From Melastoma dodecandrum (lineage: Eukaryota > Streptophyta > Magnoliopsida > Myrtales > Melastomataceae), in contig JARUPY010000321.1 of the NCBI GenBank assembly GCA_029817715.1, positions 682,001-746,000 on the forward strand: DNA of 64,000 nt, written 5' to 3'. Made by a program: the position numbers and the translations under genes. The notes below the pieces were generated by a model. That model searched no databases. It saw nothing but the letters and a program-made list of their open reading frames with translations, and was not told the DNA's origin. Below are positions 58,058 to 64,000 of this stretch, piece after piece. Within the stretch, counting starts at the first letter, position 1; every line of letters starts with the position of its first letter.

Positions 58058-59948
58058 TGAAAGGTTCCAAACTTTATTAATTAACACCCTGGTCAATTCT
58101 TATAATCATACAAGCATAGATGATGGCTACCTTCAAGTTTACATTTTAAGATCGAAAACCTCGTTCCTACGGATTCATAAGAAACCGTGCCTCTTCAGCT
58201 ATTCTAGTACCTGCATTTATAACATTAGTTAAGTTAGGGTACGTCATTCCTAACACTAATCTAACATATCCTAAAATTGGTCCTCCCTTATAATCGGCTC
58301 CCATTTCATTCCGTTCAACCACTCCCCTCCTCCTCTTCCGCTTTACCCTTTCTTACTCAATTCAATCCTTGTATAAAATCTCGATTGGCTCGCCTCTTCC
58401 GGAAGTACCAAGACACAATTAGTTTCCACTCAAGGACCCTTTATTCGTTCGTAAACCAATGGTCATATCAACCCTTCTACAATATGCCCTGCTTAGTTCT
58501 TTAGTCAGGTTATCGCCTTAATATAACACGCCAAGTTCTTCTTAGGTGACAAGATGAAGGTCCGACCTCACACACCCTTTCAAAACGGTGACTTTTCCTC
58601 TTTTCGCTCGCCTAGCTAACCTCATTCCCTTCATTTCACAGTCCCCATGATGATCCGTTCTTAATTAGGGTCTAAGGTGATGTTCCGTCCATGAGCAAAC
58701 TTAAGATCTTAACATTTTGCTTAATCAACGCTCTAGTTGGCTTCCTTTACCCGTTGATCATGTATATGTGCCATTTTAGTTCTTCCTTAGGTTAAAAGTA
58801 ACAATCCGCCCAATGTATCTTTCTAGAGCGTAACTTTTCCCAAATCACACACATTCACCACACATTCGTACTGACATTGCCATACTTGACTTGATCCGAG
58901 CTCACTACAAGCGTATAATAAGGAGTGGAGGGGACGAACGTACCTTGGGTTACCTTGCTCCGCAAGCGTTCCTCTTCCGAGTCTTCCCGCGAGATCGTTC
59001 CCTCCAAGTCCAAGACCGCTCCTCGCTCCCACTTTATCTCCTTCTCCACGCTCCTCCTTTCCTTCCTCCAAGCCAAAATGAAGAGGGATTCCGAATGCCT
59101 TCCCTCTCCCACTCCGGCCCCTTCTTATTCTCTTAATTTTTGTTTTATTTATTTAATTACTTATGTCTTATCGGTGATGTGGCTCATTCCAAAATGATGA
59201 AGCCCACGGATGCCCATTCTCCAACGCATTTTCTCATTAGCGACCTCATCCAAGCTAATAATCTCCGACGTCTTTGAGACCATCCGCATGATTCGTCTAA
59301 GACTTCTTTCATAGTAAGTCCGTCTCTTATTTTCTTTCATGTCTTTGCTCGTCAATCTCACGTCCCTTAGAGTTCGAAAGGTATGAATGGTTTTTCCTTC
59401 CCTTAATTAATTCGGTCGTTTAGAAGCACGATTCTATATAAACACTTCATGACAAGGATTGAGTCATTAGAACCATTTAATCCCTTCATCTCCACCCTCG
59501 ACGGTCCCCTATACGCTCCGTTCCCCATCATTCGAATGTTAACGACCATCTCTCTCTCTCGCCCTTAGTGATTCTCCCATGTTTCCGAAGTTGTCCTTAT
59601 CGCCCTATTAATACCCCCCTTCTTTTATAACCTACCCGTGCCGACCTCCATCCCAAGGGCGCTTCTCTCTCTTCACGGTTGTGGACTTGTGCGCTTCTCT
59701 CTCTTCACGGCTGTGGACTTGTGCGCTTCTCTCTCTTCACGGTTGTGGACTTGAGCGCTTCTCTCTCTTCATGCCTTGGCCTTCGGGCACCCCCTGTCGC
59801 CCCCGGGGCCGACTCCCTTCGTTCCTAATTCAATCCCTGCCGATCCTTCCACTTAGATTTTCAGAACCTTGCACCCAACTATTCTCCTAAGGTCTTTCTC
59901 GGTCTTGTACTTATACATTGAAAATTCATAAAAAGTCGGATCTTTACA
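58058..59948 (-). repeat. 3' LTR of a chromovirus-type element
   Basis: On the minus strand the LTR starts TGTAAAGATCCGAC at 59948, directly after a purine tract (AAGGGGGTAGAA). The left end is placed near GAAAGGTTCCAAAC by comparison with 12551-14064 and is approximate. It contains a 32-bp tandem repeat and three spaced variants of a GGTCCGNCC-like segment (58557-58812). Confidence 0.55.
59659..59772. repeat. 32-bp tandem repeat, about 3.5 units
   Basis: Units start at 59659, 59691, 59723 and 59755 with GCGCTTCTCTCTCTTCACGG. They differ by single bases. The plus-strand frame 59681-59890 arises from this repeat and is not considered a gene. Confidence 0.9.
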
Positions 59949-60922
59949 TTCTACCCCCTTAAAAAGATTTCGTCCTCGAAATCTATCATCGGCCTTCTCC
60001 GTTCTCCATTCTTGTAATGAACACACCTTCGTCTCTCACCTTCAATTCTCCGTGGTCTGGACGGTTAATAGTACTTACCTTTGTTGGTTTCCTCACATGA
60101 TGACTTGAGGCACATCTCCATCCACGCTTTACTAATCTAGCGCCTTGTTACCGTCCCCCGTATGTCCCTTTTTACGTATCCAAACCTCTTCCTACTATTC
60201 TAACCACATTTGAATGTACTTGATCGTTATTCCTCGAGGTAATCCTAATCTCATCACTAGTTACTTCCCAAACGGCTCAATCGAATGGTTTCATTACATC
60301 GGCTGGTGAAACCACCCATATACATACAGAAACCCCCTTCTATTCGGGTTCTACTATGGTTATTGCCCTTTCTAATCCTCAAAAAGTAGGTAAGGGCACT
60401 GTTAGTGACGGCCCACATCCGATATACATCAACGCGGAGTACCATCCAAAAAAGGGCTTCCTCTTCCGATTGTCTAGTATCCAGTTCTCATTACTCTCTC
60501 CCTAGTCAAGACCACCCGGGATGCCCTTCCCAACAATACCAAATGGAATGACCTGGCATCTTGCTCAAGCGGCACATGACTGGGCGTCACGTACATGACC
60601 CCACCTCTGGATGATGCCTTCCACACCTTCCACAAAAAGGATCCCTGGTGCTTACCTCATTTTCCGCAGTTGATTCTTGTTCCGACACCAATGACGGTTC
60701 CGCGGCCACGGTCGTAAACGTCACTAGTGGGGCAAATAGTGAGGCGTCGAGACCACACATGACCGACAACAGCTCTATCCCTTCTGGTAATTCCTCAGCA
60801 TCCTCCATGCGGTCATGAATTCCTAACGTGAGCTAGCTGAATAATGCCCTGGACTCCCTAGCCTCCGTCCGATGCCTCAATCCCCGGAGGTCAATCATCT
60901 TCTTTCCTGTTATGCCACCATG
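59949..60922 (-). mobile_element. Internal remnant of a chromovirus-type element
   Basis: Only about 970 bp separate the two LTR edges. The right side has TGGTGGCATAAC (60922-60911, minus strand), a changed primer-binding site. A short gag piece follows (60808-60587) containing the zinc-knuckle-like FCGRCGRHHPEVGSC. The left side has the pol end and purine tract (TTCGAGGACGAAAT to AAGGGGG). Termini TGTAAAGATCC and GGATTGTTACA are near-perfect inverted partners, so both LTRs belong to one element with nearly all of gag-pol deleted. Confidence 0.6.
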
Positions 60923-61085
60923 TAACAATCCGTGAGAGTAAATAGGGATTCATACATGAATTGGGAACAACCATTCCGCACCGCATTCATCAAAAAACCC
61001 ATTCCCTCGCCCCGTGACATAGTTCCCTTTTTCCCTAGTAGTCGCGCAATCCTACTGTCTACACACGCAACTCGTTCACATCCGG
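60923..61085 (-). repeat. End of the 5' LTR of the chromovirus-type element
   Basis: Starts (low side) TGTAACAATCC next to the primer-binding site. Homology to the 3' LTR is weak by eye, and the LTR is disrupted to the right by duplicated and inserted sequence. Confidence 0.45.
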
Positions 61086-61680
61086 ACACATTCGGACCCC
61101 ATACTATACACTTCCCATTTTGGGAATCCGTTTTTGCCCCCGCACAATTGTGGTCTTAAGTTTTCATATTTCCATCCAGTTCAATAATTATTACACCCAA
61201 AAGGGTTCATGTCCGAGTATCTAAAACCAATCCTAGGAAAAGGGAAGGGGAGTGTTCGCTAAAGCCAAGCCGAAAATAGTGAGAAATCCGTAAAACTAAA
61301 GGAAACGACAAATAAGAAAAAACAACAGACAGCACATTCGGACCCCATACTATATAGGGAATCCGTTTTTGCCCACACACAACTGTGGCCTTAACTTTTC
61401 ATATTTCCATCCGGTTCAATAACTATTACACCCAAAAGTGTTCAATGTCCGAGTATCTAAAACAACCTCTAGGAAAAGGGAAGGGGAGTGTTCGTTGAAT
61501 CCGCAAGTGCACGGGTTGCGTCAAGTAATATATAGATGAGTAGAGTATCGTTTCCACGAGGAATCGGTACAGGAAGCCCTTCTATCGTCCAGTCTAAACT
61601 CGTTCAAAGCCAAGCCGAAAATAGTGAGAAAACCGTAAAACTAAAGCAGACAGCAAATAAGAAAAATAAGTAATAAGACA
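61075..61680. repeat. Direct duplication with a 112-bp length difference
   Basis: 61075-61300 and 61333-61680 are two copies of one segment. They share ACATTCGGACCCCATACTAT, CCGAGTATCTAAAAC, GGGAAGGGGAGTGTTCG, then AAAGCCAAGCCGAAAATAG. In the first copy the last two are adjacent. In the second they are separated by about 112 bp (61494-61605) containing CCGCAAGTGCACGGGTT. Confidence 0.8.
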
Positions 61681-62760
61681 AAAGCAAAGTGATATCAGTG
61701 AGAGAAAGCCTAGAACTATTAATCCCTCAGTTGTTTCATTACTATCCCGCATCTCTCATCTCCCTATCTCAATTTTGTGTTCGTTTATTAACCGAAATCC
61801 CTAGTTATCGTGCTTTTCTCGAAGTCCGCCAAACTACCTAAATAATCAGTCCCTATCTCTAGGCTCATTGTTAATTAGATGCATTAAGTTTCGATCTCCC
61901 TTGGTTACCTTCGGTGTATATCTCTATACCACCTTAAGTCCGCTCACTCTCACGACACAAATTAGGCTACTTTCACCACTACATCTTCTTTTAAGATCCT
62001 TTCTCGAGCTCACTCAAGCATAAGCGATCAATACGAACGTCGGCCACACGCACGCAAGCATTAAGAATAAGTGAAGTAAATAAACGGGACACAAAACGAG
62101 ATAGTTCAAAGAAAATCACTAAGAAAGTAACTACACAACCGAGTTAATCATAATCCTAGAAGATAGATTTAGTTCATGTTGAAAATGATCAAACACAAAA
62201 CTAAAGGAAAAATGAAAAACTTCCTAAACATCACCTGAAAGCTCCGTCGAATGTCTTCGGGTGTGGCCCGGTGTGATCTCTCGTTCCCCGGCACACCCCT
62301 CTCCCTCAAGCAAATCGTCCTTTTATGCCTCAAGGGGTTACAACCCTAGGATTTTCAAAATTTGGAAGGTGGAGATAATCTTGGAAATAAAATCTTTTCT
62401 CGCGTCCGCACGTACAGTTGCACGAAAATCTGGTGCAGCTGCACCAAACATTTTGTCAAACTTCGGACAACCCTATGCGGATGCACCACTTTATGGCGCA
62501 GCTGCACCTGTAGCCGCACCAACTCTCTGCCAATCATCTGATACAATCGTGCAACTGCAACAATTTCTAGTGCAGCCGCACCAACTCTCTCTGAAACTCC
62601 ATCCGCACTCATTCCTTCTGAATTTACTTACAAAATTAATGAAACTACCAGCAATACCCAAATCTACGTATACATGAAATATTACAATATATCTCAATGA
62701 TTTAACAAAATATCGCCCAATTAGAGGGATAAAAATATTAGTTATGGTCCTTCCGATGAC
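61494..62760 (-). repeat. Athila-like LTR fragment
   Basis: GTATCGTTTCCACGAGGA near 61546 mirrors, on the minus strand, the GGGAACGACCTCTACTTACC block of the nested Athila LTR. The minus-strand end (CCCGTGCACTTGCGGA) has the form common at such LTR termini. The high-coordinate end is not defined. It includes a cluster of GTGCAGCTGCAC-type palindromes. Confidence 0.45.
62400..62600. repeat. Cluster of GTGCAGCTGCAC-like palindromes
   Basis: About six variants in 200 bp, among them GTGCAGCTGCACC (62430), GCGCAGCTGCACC (62498) and GTGCAGCCGCACC (62571). They occupy a CT- and C-rich part of the LTR-like block. The 138-codon plus-strand frame over them (62261-62677) is Ala/Pro-rich and probably not a gene. 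Confidence 0.75.
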
Positions 62761-62983
62761 ACCCAAGTGGTGTAAGGTGAATGGCGAGTATTTGGAACCT
62801 TGTCATGATCTCTGGTCTGTTGGGCCTTTGTGTCTCAACTAAAATTGGACCGACAAGGGAGCAGGCCTCAAGTCGGGCTCAGAGGGGATGTAGTGGGGCT
62901 GGGCCTAAGGCTCGAGGGCTTGTCAAAGAGTCTTCGGGTCTCGTGAGAAGGCTCGAAAAAAATAAGTCTGCCACGAACCCCAC

Positions 62984-63008
62984 AATATATATATATATAT
63001 ATATATAT
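62984..63008. repeat. (AT)n microsatellite
   Basis: About twelve AT dinucleotides in a row. A simple repeat likely to vary in length between individuals. Confidence 0.95.
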
Positions 63009-63104
63009 AGTTATGACAAGCCATCAGGGAGACGATTACCCGTCCAAGCGTTTCGTCCGTGTTCCCCTTGATTACCTGATTCCTTCTTCACAGAGTTCTA
63101 CCTT

Positions 63105-64000
63105 ATGTCACGGTTGTGGCGTTTGCAATCTGTGTTAATTTTTTTCATCCTTATTGGGCCGCGGACTTACTTTCATCCTCTCCATTCGTCTTCCTGTCAC
63201 GTTTTCCATGTTCGTGATTTTTCCTTTATAGACTTAGATTGCGCCTCTTTTCAGGTTGATACTAACACCGTCGTACACTCATTTCCTTCCATAGAAATTC
63301 TAAAAATTACATTCATCCAGGCTACCCTATTCATACAAAAGGTAGCCACTACCAAGATGGTCGTTAGTTACATTACACGCACCATAACCGATTTTATTGC
63401 GGATTCCCTCATCCGAGTTGTCCAAGGAAATGTCGGAGCTGGAGTCGTCCTTAGACGGGTTTGAAAAATGGAGAGCGAGATCCTGCTCATGCATTACCCT
63501 CTCATACATAATTGTCTTCCAGAGTTCACGACAATGTTTCCCCGACATATCCGCTACTTCCGGAGTCCCATCGATCATTACGGTTAGCCGGTAACATTTC
63601 TCCTCCCTCACATGTAGGTTTGATTCCTCCTCGATCTCTGCCAGGGCTCGGATTATTTGTCGATCTTAAGAGTACGGGACGGGGAACTTCACTGCCCCCT
63701 TGAGCCACCAGTCGGGTGGTGAGGAGATCAAGATACCATTGCGGCTCCTTTGGTGGTTCTGTCCCCATCGCACTGCCATGGTACAACATCTCCACTTCTT
63801 TGCCCTTTTCCTTTGCCATTTACCTACAAAAGGCACATTGTTTTATTCATATGTGTTCCGCCTATACTTGAAGATGTTTGACAATCATTCCCACGCTTTT
63901 CCTTAATTTATTCCCTATATGGACAATTAGCCATACTCCTTCCTACGAGACCTCGTATTCCCTCCTTGAATTTTCTCAGTAGTTTTGGGTTGCTTCGTCC
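63105..64000 (-). pseudogene. gag-like fragment at the right edge
   Basis: Minus-strand frames 63819-63526 (MAKEKGKEVEMLYHGSAM, EPQWYLDLLTTRLVAQG) and 63611-63327 (VADMSGKHCRELWKTIMYER) look like the N-terminal part of a retrotransposon gag in two frames. No diagnostic motif is present, so this is tentative. The rest of the element would lie left of here, where only LTR debris is seen, or may be lost. Confidence 0.35.

Noticed and set aside
59681..59890. Short frame with repeated LSLHGCGL-like units
   Set aside because: It is generated by the 32-bp tandem repeat. The repeat is not a multiple of three, so the frame shifts between units.
62261..62677. 138-codon Ala/Pro-rich frame
   Set aside because: It runs over the palindrome cluster of an LTR fragment. 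The Ala-Ala-Pro pattern comes from the GCAGCTGCACC repeats.

Overview
This window is nuclear DNA of a flowering plant, probably a eudicot. Evidence: spliced genes with GT-AG introns, a plant-specific TRM-type gene (DUF3741/DUF4378), and large Ty3/gypsy retrotransposons of the Tat and Athila lineages, which are plant-specific. The species cannot be named. No tRNA or rRNA gene, organelle segment or CRISPR array was recognised.

Layout. 1-2.8 kb: unrecognised AT-rich DNA ending in what looks like a minus-strand promoter and first exon. 3.6-7.1 kb: 3' part of a Tat retrotransposon with an antisense, intron-containing plant-mobile-domain (PMD) gene. 7.1-12.55 kb: decayed Tat-like element on the minus strand, interrupted by an Athila-like 3' end. 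12.55-14.7 kb: chromovirus-type LTR and a truncated Copia-type element. 15.87-17.41 kb: 1.5-kb foldback element with a 9-bp target-site duplication (TSD). 18.3-21.9 kb: TRM-like gene (+). 22.17-26.82 kb: Ty3 deletion derivative keeping gag but lacking RT, TSD GAACT. 26.95-50.66 kb: relic of the last exons of MLH3 (-), whose last intron holds a 22.8-kb Tat element (27181-49998, TSD CAGTG), itself carrying a nested Athila element (39040 to about 49347). 52.49-53.59 kb: uncharacterised intact gene (+) with a 5'-UTR intron. 54.3-58.06 kb: a third Tat-like 3' end in reverse orientation with its PMD gene. 58.06-64 kb: chromovirus and Athila-like LTR debris with several local duplications.

Without the insertions, the ancestral order would be TRM-like gene (+), MLH3 (-), uncharacterised gene (+). 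TRM and MLH3 ended only about 0.4 kb apart, tail to tail. MLH3 has lost most of its length, its nuclease motif and its last splice acceptor, so it is a pseudogene here.

The most interesting biology is the antisense PMD gene carried between pol and the 3' LTR by three Tat-type copies. It has its own TATA-like box on the antisense strand and short GT-AG introns at matching positions. Introns in that orientation are invisible to splicing of the element's sense RNA, so they can survive retrotransposition. Also notable are a recurrent palindromic module (GGACGCGTCC type) spread through LTR, coding and 3' regions of the Athila element, a tandem duplication crossing its LTR/PBS border, and a host deletion beside it.
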